Positions 35,536-44,007 of a DNA stretch of 64,000 nt are shown piece after piece. Numbering within the stretch: position 1 is the stretch's first letter; each line of letters starts with the position of its first letter. The notes below the pieces were generated by a model. That model was not told the origin of the DNA and ran no database searches. It saw nothing but the letters and a program-made list of their open reading frames with translations. The stretch is from Haloplanus salinus. Lineage in GTDB: Archaea; Halobacteriota; Halobacteria; Halobacteriales; Haloferacaceae. A program made the position numbers and the translations under genes. The stretch spans positions 1,612,001 through 1,676,000 of the forward strand of contig NZ_QPHM01000001.1 in NCBI RefSeq assembly GCF_003336245.1, written 5' to 3'.

Positions 35536-36777
35536 GTGTCCGCTCGATCACGGCTCGGCCGCGCCCGAACCGTCGTCCGCGAGGCTCGGGCGCGGGACGC
35601 CACCCTTCTGGCCGCCAGCATCGCCTACTACGCTTTCGTCTCCCTGTTACCCCTCCTCGTTCTGACGGCCGTCGTCGCCACGACGCTGGGCGGGGCGGAG
35701 CTTCGAACCGCCGCCCTCGCCCTCGCCGGACGGTATCTCCTCCCCGTCGGACAGGCCCTCGTCGGCGAGGCGCTGGCGAACACCACGGGGCGGGGCGGCG
35801 TCACGGTCGTCGGCTTCGCACTCCTGCTCTGGAGTTCGCTCAAGCTCTTCCGGGGCATCGACACCGCCTTCGCCCGCATCTACGGCACCCCGGCCCGCGA
35901 CTTCCTCGGGAGCCTCCGCGTCGGCGTGACGGTCCTCGTCGCCGTCGGCGTCGGCGCCCTCGGCGGTGTCGCCCTCGTCGGGGTCGTCGCCCTCCTCCGG
36001 GCGTCCACCGCCCTCCTCGCCCCGCTGACGTTTTTCGTCGTCCTCGTCGCCGCGCTCTTTCCGGTCTACTACCTGACGCCCGCGGCCGACGTGGCACCGC
36101 GCGAGGCGCTCCCCGGGACGCTGTTCTGTGCCGGCGGGTGGACGGTTTTCGGGACTGCCTTCGCGCTCTACGCGGCCGTCGCGACGACGAGCGGCCGGTT
36201 CGCGCTCTACGGCGCCCTCGGCGCTATCCTGCTGCTCGTGACTTGGTTCTACCTCGCCGGCCTCGTGCTCCTCGTCGGCGCGACGGTCAACGCCGTCGGC
36301 ACCGATCGGATCGCCGACGTGGATCGGCAGGTACAACACTTGCCGGGCCGAGACCACGTGACGACGGCAATGACCGGCGACGACACGCGAACGGAGCCCT
36401 CTCCGGCACCGGACATCGAGGACCTCGCCGACCGACTCGACGAGGTGCGCGAGGATCTAGACGCCTTCGAGGCCGACGTGGAGGAGCGGACGGTCGATCG
36501 GCCGACCCTGGAGTCGGAACTGAAGGCGTACGTCCGCCGGCGGATGCGTCGCGGCCACGCCCGCGGCTGGGGTCCCTACCTCGTCCTCCTCTACGGGACG
36601 GTCATGACCCTCGGCGCGTTCTATCTCCTCTCCGACCTGATCGCGCTCGTCGCCATGATCGTGATCTTCCTCTCGACGCTCGGGCTGTACGTCCTCTTCG
36701 TCCTCTTCGGGGCGGGACTCTCCCTGCTCGGCAAACCGGGACAGGCCCTCGACGCACTCCGACGGTTCCGGCGCTGA
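35536..36777 (+). CDS. YihY/BrkB-family inner membrane protein
   Basis: The 413-residue protein has the family's six-helix core (about residues 25-265), starting with 'A-A-S-I-A-Y-Y-A-F-V-S-L-L-P-L-L' and containing 'L-W-S-S-L-K-L-F-R-G-I-D-T-A-F'. An acidic cytoplasmic coil (about 290-345) and two further hydrophobic segments at the end form an extension not found in short bacterial members. The family's role is unclear (once misnamed RNase BN). The start codon is GTG 35536; TTG 35509 is less likely. Confidence 0.82.
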   Translation: MSARSRLGRARTVVREARARDATLLAASIAYYAFVSLLPLLVLTAVVATTLGGAELRTAALALAGRYLLPVGQALVGEALANTTGRGGVTVVGFALLLWSSLKLFRGIDTAFARIYGTPARDFLGSLRVGVTVLVAVGVGALGGVALVGVVALLRASTALLAPLTFFVVLVAALFPVYYLTPAADVAPREALPGTLFCAGGWTVFGTAFALYAAVATTSGRFALYGALGAILLLVTWFYLAGLVLLVGATVNAVGTDRIADVDRQVQHLPGRDHVTTAMTGDDTRTEPSPAPDIEDLADRLDEVREDLDAFEADVEERTVDRPTLESELKAYVRRRMRRGHARGWGPYLVLLYGTVMTLGAFYLLSDLIALVAMIVIFLSTLGLYVLFVLFGAGLSLLGKPGQALDALRRFRR

Positions 36778-36819
36778 CCGGCCCGAGAGTATAACCCGAT
36801 CCGCTCTCATCGACCACCC

Positions 36820-37695
36820 ATGCTCCGCGTCGCCCGTCCGGTCGCCGACCGCAGCGTCGGCGAAACGGCCGTCGTCGAGGCGCTTCCGGACGCCGTCGTC
36901 GGTCTCTTTCACCTGCTCACCTACCTCGGCGACCCGGTGACACTCCTGTCACTCGTGGCCGTCGGCTATCTCCTCGCTGCCCACCTCGGCCTTCGGCCGA
37001 CGCGGGTGGCGACCGTCATCGGCCTCGCTCTCGGGGGGCTCGCGCTGACGCTCGCGCTCAAGTACGGCTTCGCGCTCCCGCGTCCGCCGGGCGCCGGCGC
37101 GGACGGCTTCGGCTTCCCCAGCGGCCACGCCGTCGGTGCGACGGTTGTCTACGGCGGCGCCGCCGGACTGGTGTTCCCCGACGACCGGCGCGTGACGGGT
37201 GTCGCCGTCGCCATCGTCGCCGTCGTCGCCGCCTCACGCGTGATCGTCGGCGTCCACTACCTCGTCGACGCCGTCGTCGGCGTCGCCGTCGGCGTCGGCT
37301 ACCTCGCCGTCGCCGTCCGACTCGGTCCCGGCCGGGCCGCGGACGAGGTGTCACCCGCCGGCGCTGCCCGGACGTTCGCCCTCGCCGCCGGCCTCGGTCT
37401 CGCTGCCGTGAGCGTCACGGTCGTCGTGGACACCGTCGCCGCTCTCGCTGCGGCCGTGGGCGGCTGGCTCGGCTGGCGGTTCGCCGGGGAGCGCGTCGCC
37501 GACGCGGCCGGCACGACCCGGCGACTCGTCGCGTCCGTGGCCGTCCTCCCGGCCGTCGGCCTCGCCGCCAGCCACGTCGCGACTGGCGACCCCTCGCTCC
37601 CCGTCGCCGCCGTCCTGACCGGGAGTGTCGTCGCGCTGGTCGTCGCCGTCCCCGGTCTGTCGGTGCTCGGTGCGCGGGACCGCCCGTCGTCGTGA
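36820..37695 (+). CDS. PAP2-family membrane phosphatase
   Basis: The 291-residue membrane protein carries the acid-phosphatase signature in three parts: 'K-Y-G-F-A-L-P-R-P-P' (K-x6-R-P), 'F-P-S-G-H-A' (P-S-G-H) and 'S-R-V-I-V-G-V-H-Y-L-V-D' (S-R-x5-H-x3-D), all near residues 85-150. It probably dephosphorylates isoprenoid or lipid pyrophosphates at the membrane. Four more hydrophobic helices follow, so it is longer than minimal PAP2 proteins. It starts 42 nt after the BrkB-like gene, likely in one operon. Confidence 0.9.
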   Translation: MLRVARPVADRSVGETAVVEALPDAVVGLFHLLTYLGDPVTLLSLVAVGYLLAAHLGLRPTRVATVIGLALGGLALTLALKYGFALPRPPGAGADGFGFPSGHAVGATVVYGGAAGLVFPDDRRVTGVAVAIVAVVAASRVIVGVHYLVDAVVGVAVGVGYLAVAVRLGPGRAADEVSPAGAARTFALAAGLGLAAVSVTVVVDTVAALAAAVGGWLGWRFAGERVADAAGTTRRLVASVAVLPAVGLAASHVATGDPSLPVAAVLTGSVVALVVAVPGLSVLGARDRPSS

Positions 37696-37722
37696 GCGGC
37701 GTCGCTCGTCGCCGTCGTGTGC

Positions 37723-37733
37723 AAAAAAAAAAA
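37723..37733 (-). terminator. T-run terminator downstream of glnA
   Basis: Eleven consecutive A on the plus strand are an 11-T run on the minus strand, 17 nt after the glnA stop. Oligo-T tracts terminate archaeal RNA polymerase without a hairpin. Such a run is very rare in this GC-rich DNA. Confidence 0.7.
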
Positions 37734-37749
37734 CCGTGATCGTGGCGGC

Positions 37750-39129
37750 TTAGAACTTCTCGAGGTAGCGGTCGATCTCCCAGTCGGAGACTTCGACGAT
37801 GTACTCGCCGAACTCCTGTGATTTGGCCTCGACGAACTTCTCGCTGACGTGCTCGCCCATCGCGCTCTTGATGACCTCGTCCTCCTCGAAGGCCTCGACG
37901 GCCTCGCCGAGGTTCGACGGCAGGGTCGTGATGCCGTACTCCTCGCGTTTTGCCTCGTCGAACTCGTAGATGTTCTCGCGGACCGGGTCGGGGCAGTCGA
38001 GGTCGCGCTCGATGCCGTCGAGACCCGCGTGGATCATGGCCGCGAAGGCGAGATAGGGGTTACACGACGGGTCGGGCGAACGGAGTTCGATCCGGGAGGC
38101 CGCGGGGACGCGCGCGGCGGGCTTGCGGATGAGCGCCGAGCGGTTACGGTCGGACCAGGCGACGTAGACGGGCGCCTCGTAGCCCGGCACCAGCCGCTTG
38201 TAGCTGTTGACGGTCGGGTCCGCGATGGCCGTGATGGCCGGCGCGTGGTCGAGGATGCCCGCGAGGTAGCTCTTGGCCGTGTCGCTCAGGTTGAACTCGT
38301 CGTCCTCGTCGTGGAACGCGTTCTCGCCGTCCTCGGTGAACAGCGACATGTGGGTGTGCATCCCCGAGCCGTTGATCCGGGCGATGGGCTTGGGCATGAA
38401 CGTCGCGTGCAGGTCGTGTTCGGCCGCGATGGCGCGCACGACCGAACGGAAGGTGGCGACGTTGTCCGCCGTCGAGAGGGCGTCGTCGTACGTGAAGTTG
38501 ATCTCGTGTTGGCCCTGGGCGACCTCGTGGTGGGAGGCCTCGATATCGAAGCCCATGCTCTCCAGCCCGTAGATGATGTCACGGCGCACGTCGGAGGCCA
38601 GATCCTTCGGCGCGAGGTCGAAGTAGCCGCCGGCGTCGTTCGTCTTCGTCGTCGCGCGGCCGTCCTCGTCCTCCTCGAACAGGAAGAACTCCGGCTCGGG
38701 CGCCATGTTGACGCTGTAGCCCATCTCCTCGGCGCGCTCGATGGCGCTTTTGAGGACGCCACGCGGGTCGCCCGAGAACGGCTCGCCGGTCGACGTATCG
38801 ACGACGTCACAGATGAGCCGTGCCGCCGCGCCGCCGTCGGAGCCGCCGTTCCGCCACGGGAGGACGGCGAACGTCTCCGGGTCGGGGTCGAGTCGCATGT
38901 CCGATTCCTGAATCCGCACGAAGCCGTCGATGGAGGAGCCGTCGAAGTAGATGCCCTCGGTGAACGCCTTCTCCGCCTGCGTCGCCGGTACCGAGACGTT
39001 CTTGACCGTCCCGAGGATGTCGGTGAACTGAAGTCGAAGGAAATCGACGTTTTTCTCGTCAATCTCGTCGATCACGTCTTGTTCCGTAGCCGTCAAACCG
39101 CCGTCAGTCGTCGCGTTTTCGTCCGTCAT
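37750..39129 (-). CDS. glnA: Glutamine synthetase type I
   Basis: GlnA condenses glutamate and ammonia with ATP. The 459-residue length and motifs fit GSI: 'F-D-G-S-S-I-D-G-F', 'P-E-P-E-F-F-L-F', '[12 protein letters not shown]', 'R-K-P-A-A-R-V-P' and '[15 protein letters not shown]'. The adenylylation-site loop of GSI-beta (N-L-Y-D-L-P) is absent, so it is of the alpha-like, feedback-controlled kind. A TATA box about 30 nt upstream and a T-run terminator frame the gene as a monocistron. It is divergent from an Lrp/AsnC regulator, the usual haloarchaeal arrangement. Confidence 0.97.
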   Translation of the reverse strand: MTDENATTDGGLTATEQDVIDEIDEKNVDFLRLQFTDILGTVKNVSVPATQAEKAFTEGIYFDGSSIDGFVRIQESDMRLDPDPETFAVLPWRNGGSDGGAAARLICDVVDTSTGEPFSGDPRGVLKSAIERAEEMGYSVNMAPEPEFFLFEEDEDGRATTKTNDAGGYFDLAPKDLASDVRRDIIYGLESMGFDIEASHHEVAQGQHEINFTYDDALSTADNVATFRSVVRAIAAEHDLHATFMPKPIARINGSGMHTHMSLFTEDGENAFHDEDDEFNLSDTAKSYLAGILDHAPAITAIADPTVNSYKRLVPGYEAPVYVAWSDRNRSALIRKPAARVPAASRIELRSPDPSCNPYLAFAAMIHAGLDGIERDLDCPDPVRENIYEFDEAKREEYGITTLPSNLGEAVEAFEEDEVIKSAMGEHVSEKFVEAKSQEFGEYIVEVSDWEIDRYLEKF

Positions 39130-39157
39130 GTTCTGGACAGGGTTAATCTATACTCCT

Positions 39158-39167
39158 AGTATTAAGC
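39158..39167 (-). promoter_or_regulatory. TATA element of glnA
   Basis: On the minus strand gcttaatact lies 29-38 nt upstream of the glnA ATG (39129), predicting a leader of only a few bases. Confidence 0.6.
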
Positions 39168-39223
39168 CCTTTTTGTTGTCTGCAATTTCCTCTCGGTGTC
39201 GAACGGAATTGGATATTCGTAAA

Positions 39224-39233
39224 CTTCTATACC
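39224..39233 (+). promoter_or_regulatory. TATA element of the Lrp/AsnC gene
   Basis: The sequence cttctatacc lies 23-32 nt upstream of ATG 39256, giving a leaderless transcript. The two promoters of this divergent pair are about 60 bp apart, leaving room for a shared Lrp-type operator. Confidence 0.6.
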
Positions 39234-39255
39234 CCCCGTACCGTGCGTAACTGCC

Positions 39256-39717
39256 ATGACGTACGAAAATCTCGACGCCAAGCTGATCAACGCACTCCTC
39301 GGCGACGGGCGCGCCAGCCTCCGGAGTCTGGCCGAAGAACTCGACGTCTCCGTCACCACCGTCTCGAACCACCTGCGCGACTTGGAAGAAGAGGGCGTCA
39401 TCGAGGGGTACACCCCGCGTGTCAACTACGGCGCCCTCGGCTACGACGTGACCGCCATCCTCCAGATGAAAGTCGAGGGGAGCGCCCTGCCCGACATCAC
39501 CGACCGCCTCCAGGAACAGAAACAGATGGTCAGCGTCTACGAAGTCACCGGCGACTACGACGTCATCGCAGTCGGCAAGTTCGAAGATACCGACGGCATG
39601 AACGAGCAGATCAAGACCCTGCTGACCGACGCCGACATCCGCGAGTCAAACACGAGCGTCGTCCTCAACGCCGTCGTCGAGAACAAACAGTTCGAACTCG
39701 ACGTCGACGACGAGTAA
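39256..39717 (+). CDS. lrp: Lrp/AsnC-family transcriptional regulator
   Basis: The 153-residue protein has an N-terminal HTH ('[19 protein letters not shown]') and a C-terminal RAM domain ('[16 protein letters not shown]'), the amino-acid-sensing oligomerisation domain. It is read divergently from glnA from a compact promoter region, so control of glnA by amino acid or glutamine supply is likely, as inferred for haloarchaeal orthologues. Confidence 0.93.
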   Translation: MTYENLDAKLINALLGDGRASLRSLAEELDVSVTTVSNHLRDLEEEGVIEGYTPRVNYGALGYDVTAILQMKVEGSALPDITDRLQEQKQMVSVYEVTGDYDVIAVGKFEDTDGMNEQIKTLLTDADIRESNTSVVLNAVVENKQFELDVDDE

Positions 39718-39865
39718 GCCCCGCGAGCAGCCGCGGCGGTCCGGTCCGGTCCGGTCGCCCGTCGCCCGTCGCCGAGTGGCGACGCCGTTTTCCGACGTCT
39801 CCAGCCCCACCCCTATCACGTTCGATCCCCGCGTCGGCCGCGGCAACGAGCCGTCGCGGCCCCCG

Positions 39866-40954
39866 TTATTCGAACCCCTCTTCGAACACGAACGTCCCGT
39901 TCCGCTGGACGACTTCGCCGTCCACCTCGATCACCGAGTCCTCGGACATGTCGACGATCATGTCGACGTGTTCGGCGCTCTCGTTACGCTCGTTGTCCTC
40001 GCCGACGGTGTCGGCGTAGGCGTTCCCCACCGCCATGTGGACGGTGTCGCCCATCTTCTCGTCGAACAGCATGTTGTACGTGAACCGGTCGATCGAGCGG
40101 TTCATCCCGATGCCGAGTTCGCCGAGGTAGCGCGCACCCTCGTCCGTCTCCAGAATGCCGGTCAGCACGTCCTCGTTGCGTTCGGCGCTGTGCCCGACCA
40201 CCGTCCCGTTCTCGAACCGGAGGCGGGCGCCCTCGATTTCCTTGCCCTTGCGGTACAGCGGCACGTCGAAGTGGACGTCCCCCTCGACCGACTCCTTGAC
40301 CGGTGCGGTGAACACCTCGCCGCCGGGGAGGTTGTGTTCGCCGTAGTCGTTGATCGTGTGGTTCCCCGCGACGGACATCGTCACGTCCGTCTCGTCGCCG
40401 CTTTCGATCCGCACCTCGTCGGCCCCATCTAGGAGTTCGACCATCTGAGCCTGGTGGTCACGCTGCTCGTCCCAGTCCAGGGTCACCGCGTCCCAGACGA
40501 AGTTCTCGTAGGCCTCGCTGCTCATCCCCGCGAGCTGGGCGTGACCGGAAGAGGGGAACTGCGTGAGACACCAGCGCTTACCCAGCCGCTCGTCGAGGAC
40601 GGGTCGCATCGCCCGCCGGTAGGCCGCGTTCGTCTCCGGGGTCACGTCGCTCTGCTCGGAGACGTTCTCGCCGCCGCGGGCGATGACGAACGCGTCCGCC
40701 TCCTCGAAGAGCGCGAGCTGGTGGCTCGGCGTCTCGAACGCCTCCGCGTCGTTCGCGCGGAGATACGCCCGTGCCGCGCGCTCGGAGTTGTTCAGGTAGA
40801 CGGGGGTGGCGCCCCGGTCACCCAGCACCTCGTGGAGCGCGACGGCGAGGTCCTCCGCCGCCGCCGGCATGCTGATGACTACGTTGTCGCCCGACTCGAT
40901 GCGCGTCGAGTGATCGACGATGACCTCCGCGTGCGTGCGAATGCGCGGGTCCAT
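39866..40954 (-). CDS. Aminopeptidase, M29-like (thermophilic aminopeptidase family)
   Basis: The 362-residue protein matches M29 metallopeptidases, which remove N-terminal amino acids with a two-metal site. Visible blocks are 'N-N-S-E-R-A', 'N-L-P-G-G-E-V-F-T-A-P' (P-G-G-E-V), 'Y-L-G-E-L-G-I-G-M-N' and 'V-H-M-A-V-G-N-A-Y' followed by 'E-S-A-E-H-V-D-M-I-V-D', which supply Glu, His and Asp ligands. The start at 40954 (M-D-P-R-I-R) gives normal family length. It converges with the Lrp gene across 148 nt. Confidence 0.88.
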   Translation of the reverse strand: MDPRIRTHAEVIVDHSTRIESGDNVVISMPAAAEDLAVALHEVLGDRGATPVYLNNSERAARAYLRANDAEAFETPSHQLALFEEADAFVIARGGENVSEQSDVTPETNAAYRRAMRPVLDERLGKRWCLTQFPSSGHAQLAGMSSEAYENFVWDAVTLDWDEQRDHQAQMVELLDGADEVRIESGDETDVTMSVAGNHTINDYGEHNLPGGEVFTAPVKESVEGDVHFDVPLYRKGKEIEGARLRFENGTVVGHSAERNEDVLTGILETDEGARYLGELGIGMNRSIDRFTYNMLFDEKMGDTVHMAVGNAYADTVGEDNERNESAEHVDMIVDMSEDSVIEVDGEVVQRNGTFVFEEGFE

Positions 40955-41062
40955 ACCGTCGTTTTCCGGGGCGGTCGGCAAAGCCTTTCGGAGTCGGGCG
41001 CAAACTCTTTCACCTCAGCTGACAAATTTGGAATGGTCGTCGACACCGACGGCCGAGCCAGC

Positions 41063-41356
41063 ATGGAGACGTACATTAGCCTCGTAAGCTACACCGGCGA
41101 GGGCGTACAGCACATGGACGAGAGCCCGGACCGACTCGACGACGCCCGCGACGTCGCCGAGTCGATGGGGGGTGAACTGGCCGAGTTCTTCCTGACGATG
41201 GGGCGGTACGACGCCGTCGTAATCATGGAGATGCCGGACGCGGAGACGGCGACGCGGGCCGGGATCACCATCGCGGGCGCCGGTGCGGTCCGGACCGAGA
41301 CGCTGCGGGCGTTCCCGGAGGACGAGTACCGCGAGTTGATCGACGGGCTGCCGTAG
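41063..41356 (+). CDS. GYD-domain protein
   Basis: The 97-residue alpha/beta-barrel-like protein shows the family core 'T-Y-I-S-L-V-S-Y-T-G-E-G' and 'F-L-T-M-G-R-Y-D-A-V-V-I-M-E-M-P-D' (the G-x-Y-D block that names the family). It is related to dimeric ferredoxin-like domains; no reaction is established. ATG 41063 gives the family N-terminus; the upstream in-frame ATG would add ten unrelated residues. Confidence 0.87.
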   Translation: METYISLVSYTGEGVQHMDESPDRLDDARDVAESMGGELAEFFLTMGRYDAVVIMEMPDAETATRAGITIAGAGAVRTETLRAFPEDEYRELIDGLP

Positions 41357-41385
41357 CGTCGGGGCCGCGCGTCGTCGCACACCCA

Positions 41386-41420
41386 CACACCCGACCACAG
41401 AACGACGTGTGTCGGGTGTG
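41386..41420. terminator. Inverted repeat between GYD and threonine aldolase genes
   Basis: The arms cacacccgac (41386-41395) and gtcgggtgtg (41411-41420) are perfectly complementary around a 15-nt loop, 30 nt after the GYD stop. It may terminate or stabilise that transcript, or act as an operator 66 nt before the next start. Confidence 0.35.
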
Positions 41421-41485
41421 CATAGCTTCGAACGCGACGCTACCACGACCTACCTCTTTTTCTCGTGGCCGACCCGAAATCCGGT

Positions 41486-42517
41486 ATGTTCGACATCGAC
41501 CTCCGATCCGACACCGTCACCCGCCCCTCCGACGCCATGCGCGACGCCGCTCGCGACGCCGACGTTGGCGACGACGTGTACCGCGACGACCCGACGATGA
41601 ACGACCTCGAACGTCGCGCGGCTGCCCTCGTCGGCTGCGAGGACGCCCTCTTCGTCCCGACGGGGACGATGGGTAACCAGATCGCGGCGGGGGTTCACGC
41701 CGACCCCGGCAGCGAAGTCGTCGCCGACGCCGAGGCCCACGTCGTCCGCTGGGAACTCGGCGGTCTCGCCCGCAACGCCGGCCTTCAGACCCGCACCCTC
41801 GACGCCGAGAGCGGGGTCCTGACGCCCGAGCAGCTCCACACGGTCTGTCACGACGCGGATCTCCACCGCCCCGGCACCGGCCTCGTCTGTCTGGAGAACA
41901 CGCACAACGCCCGCGGCGGCCTCGCGATTCCGGTCGACCGGATCCGGGCCGCCGCCGACGCGGCTCACGAGAGCGACGTGCCCGTCCACCTCGACGGCGC
42001 CCGCCTGTTCAACGCCTGCGTCGCCCTCGACGTCGACCCCGCCGAGATGGTCGCGCCCGTCGACTCCGTGTTGTTCTGTCTCTCGAAGGGTCTGGGCGCC
42101 CCCGTCGGCTCGGTCCTCGCCGGGAGCGAGGCGTTCGTCGACGAGGCCCGTCGGCTGCGGAAACTCCACGGCGGCGGGATGCGGCAGGTCGGTATCGTCG
42201 CCGCCCCCGGCCTCCTCGCCCTGGAGAACCGGACCCGACTGGCCGAGGATCACGAACACGCCGCCCGCCTCGCCGCGGGCTTGGATGCCCTCGACGGCCT
42301 GTCGGTTCCGACGCCGGAGACGAACATCGTCGTCGCCGACGTCTCGGACGCCCCGTTCGACGCGCCGGCGTTCGTCGACGCCTGCGCCGACCGCGGCGTC
42401 GGCTGTGGCGCCATCGACGACGCGTGCGTCCGGTTCTGTACCCACCTCGACGTGGACCGCGCGGCCGTCGAGACGGCGCTGGATCGGATCGAAACGATCT
42501 GCACGGGGTCGACGTAG
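41486..42517 (+). CDS. Low-specificity L-threonine aldolase-like PLP enzyme
   Basis: The 343-residue fold-type I PLP enzyme splits threonine or allo-threonine to glycine and acetaldehyde. It starts with the family signature 'D-L-R-S-D-T-V-T-R-P'. Further blocks are 'F-V-P-T-G-T-M-G-N', 'E-N-T-H-N-A-R-G-G', 'H-L-D-G-A-R-L-F-N-A' and the PLP lysine in 'L-S-K-G-L-G-A-P-V-G-S'. All catalytic landmarks are intact. The start ATG 41486 gives the usual N-terminus. Confidence 0.93.
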   Translation: MFDIDLRSDTVTRPSDAMRDAARDADVGDDVYRDDPTMNDLERRAAALVGCEDALFVPTGTMGNQIAAGVHADPGSEVVADAEAHVVRWELGGLARNAGLQTRTLDAESGVLTPEQLHTVCHDADLHRPGTGLVCLENTHNARGGLAIPVDRIRAAADAAHESDVPVHLDGARLFNACVALDVDPAEMVAPVDSVLFCLSKGLGAPVGSVLAGSEAFVDEARRLRKLHGGGMRQVGIVAAPGLLALENRTRLAEDHEHAARLAAGLDALDGLSVPTPETNIVVADVSDAPFDAPAFVDACADRGVGCGAIDDACVRFCTHLDVDRAAVETALDRIETICTGST

Positions 42518-42629
42518 ACGAACCGCACCCGGTCGTCACGCGCCCGCAGTGTCTCCTCGCTCCGGCCGATGTCGGCGTCGATGTCGTCGGAACGCGACTG
42601 CGTTCTGACTGCTACCCAGCAATCTCCGA

Positions 42630-42970
42630 TTTCTGGTGATGTCGTCGGTCACGGGTTCGGGAGCGAAGCTCACGTCGGCGGCGACGAGGAGGCCTTCGGC
42701 CCGACGAACATCGTCCGGACCCGGTCGACGTGGGACACGCCGGGGTGGTCCCGCACATCGACCGGAAGTCGGCTTCCAGCGCCTTCGGTGCGCCCTCGCC
42801 GAGCAAGAGCCGCTTGTCCCCCCACGCCAGCGCGAGCGCGACGCTCATCAGGAGGCGGCCGATGAGCGCCGCGGAGACGGCGTCGTAGACGTAGTTCCCC
42901 GTCGCCGGCGCTCGTCGTTCGCCTTCACGAACGCGATGGCGCCGTTCGCGACGAGGGCGGCCAGCACCAC
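42630..42970 (-). pseudogene. Decayed cation diffusion facilitator (CDF) gene
   Basis: Pieces of a CDF metal-efflux protein appear in order in different minus frames. The first is the helix-1 segment 'A-L-V-A-N-G-A-I-A-F-V-K' (about 42970-42935). Next is 'Y-D-A-V-S-A-A-L-I-G-R-L-L-M-S-V-A-L-A-L-A-W' joined to 'D-K-R-L-L-L-G-E', then 'V-R-D-H-P-G-V-S-H-V-D-R-V-R-T-M-F-V-G-P', then 'L-L-V-A-A-D-V-S-F'. Most membrane helices are deleted and at least two further frameshifts separate the blocks. The mapping comes from hand translation. Confidence 0.65.
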
Positions 42971-43062
42971 CGATTGCTACCTGCCACGGTCGGCCCGTCG
43001 GCTGGCCGCCGATTCAACCTTCCGACCGAAACGGAGTTGCGGGTGGGCCGACATCTCCCGCC

Positions 43063-43617
43063 ATGCTCGCCGTCTGCTCCGACACGCACGGCACCGACGA
43101 CGCCCGCCTGACCGGCCGCACTCGCGAGGCCGTCGACGCCGCGGACCTCGTAATCCACGCCGGCGACTTCACGACGCCGGCCGTGCTCGACGACTTCCGG
43201 GACCGCGCCGACCGGCTCGTCGCGGTCCACGGCAACGCCGACACCGCCGCAGTCCGGGAGCGCCTGCCCCCGGCCGCGACGACGACGTACGCGGGCGTCC
43301 GGATCGCCGTCACCCACACCGAACGCGGCGGGACGACGGCGCTCTCGCTGTTCGGGCGCCAACGGGGGGCCCCCCTCGTCGTCTCCGGCCACACCCACCG
43401 GCCGACGGTCGACGCGCCCGAGGCGGGGCCGGCCCTTCTCAATCCGGGGAGTCACGCCGATCCGCGGGGGAATCGCCCGGGGCACGCCGAACTGTGGCCG
43501 GCGGGTAGCGACGACGCGCCCCGGGAGGCCGACGCCGACGTGGAGACGGGTCTCGTCGGCGTCGTTCGCACTCCGGACGGCGGGGTGATCCATCGGTTTC
43601 GCGTGCCGCCGGTCTGA
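43063..43617 (+). CDS. YfcE-type metallophosphoesterase
   Basis: The 184-residue calcineurin-like phosphoesterase contains the ordered metal-binding motifs D-T-H (residues 7-9), H-A-G-D-F, H-G-N-A-D, and 'V-S-G-H-T-H-R-P'. YfcE/MJ0936-type enzymes hydrolyse phosphodiesters with two metal ions. The length is normal. An acidic linker follows the last motif. The gene stands alone between the CDF relic and a small membrane protein gene. Confidence 0.9.
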   Translation: MLAVCSDTHGTDDARLTGRTREAVDAADLVIHAGDFTTPAVLDDFRDRADRLVAVHGNADTAAVRERLPPAATTTYAGVRIAVTHTERGGTTALSLFGRQRGAPLVVSGHTHRPTVDAPEAGPALLNPGSHADPRGNRPGHAELWPAGSDDAPREADADVETGLVGVVRTPDGGVIHRFRVPPV

Positions 43618-43675
43618 CGAGAAGTGGAGGGCCGAAGCGAGGTCGGGGGACCACGCGCTCTCGTCTACAGCGGTG

Positions 43676-43711
43676 AGGATATTATAAACGGCGTAGGCTC
43701 AAAGCGCCGTT
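43676..43711 (+). promoter_or_regulatory. TATA element overlapped by an inverted repeat
   Basis: The sequence aggatattataaac is a strong TATA-like element. Its end forms the left arm (aacggcg, 43687-43693) of a perfect 7-bp inverted repeat with cgccgtt (43705-43711). The predicted transcription start is near 43708, giving a leader of about 70 nt to ATG 43781. A repressor bound to the repeat would cover the promoter. Confidence 0.4.
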
Positions 43712-43780
43712 GTAGCTTTCCCCACCCGCCGGCGCCTCGACCCCGAAACGGCTTTGTGCGCGCCGGGCTACCTCCCGACC

Positions 43781-43936
43781 ATGCAGGCGTTCGTCCTCCA
43801 GTTCTCCGGCCTCCTCGAAGACCCCGTCTTCCTCGGGTTGGTGGCGGTGATGCTCCTGCTCGTCTTCTTCGGCTACCTCCTCGTCCGCCGAACGCTCCTC
43901 TCGCTCCGCGAGGGGTACGACGAGGGGTATCGCTGA
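43781..43936 (+). CDS. Single-pass small membrane protein (51 residues)
   Basis: The protein has a short amphipathic start, one long hydrophobic helix (about residues 14-36, 'G-L-V-A-V-M-L-L-L-V-F-F-G-Y-L') and a charged tail 'L-R-E-G-Y-D-E-G-Y-R'. Small proteins of this shape next to PiT transporters are familiar in haloarchaea, but no function is known to me. ATG 43781 is preferred to the upstream in-frame start, whose residues are not hydrophobic. Confidence 0.6.
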   Translation: MQAFVLQFSGLLEDPVFLGLVAVMLLLVFFGYLLVRRTLLSLREGYDEGYR

Positions 43937-44007
43937 TCGCCCCCCCCGGCTCGCCGGCCGCGCCCGACATCCATTAGTACCCCCCTCGCACAGACGGATA
44001 CGCTTCG

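Noticed and set aside
35647-36357. Minus-strand frame rich in Glu, Asp and Arg opposite the BrkB-like gene
   Set aside because: The plus-strand frame encodes clear membrane helices with family motifs; the minus frame is its low-complexity mirror.
37849-39159. 436-codon plus-strand frame opposite glnA
   Set aside because: It is a GC-skewed shadow; glnA on the minus strand is unmistakable.
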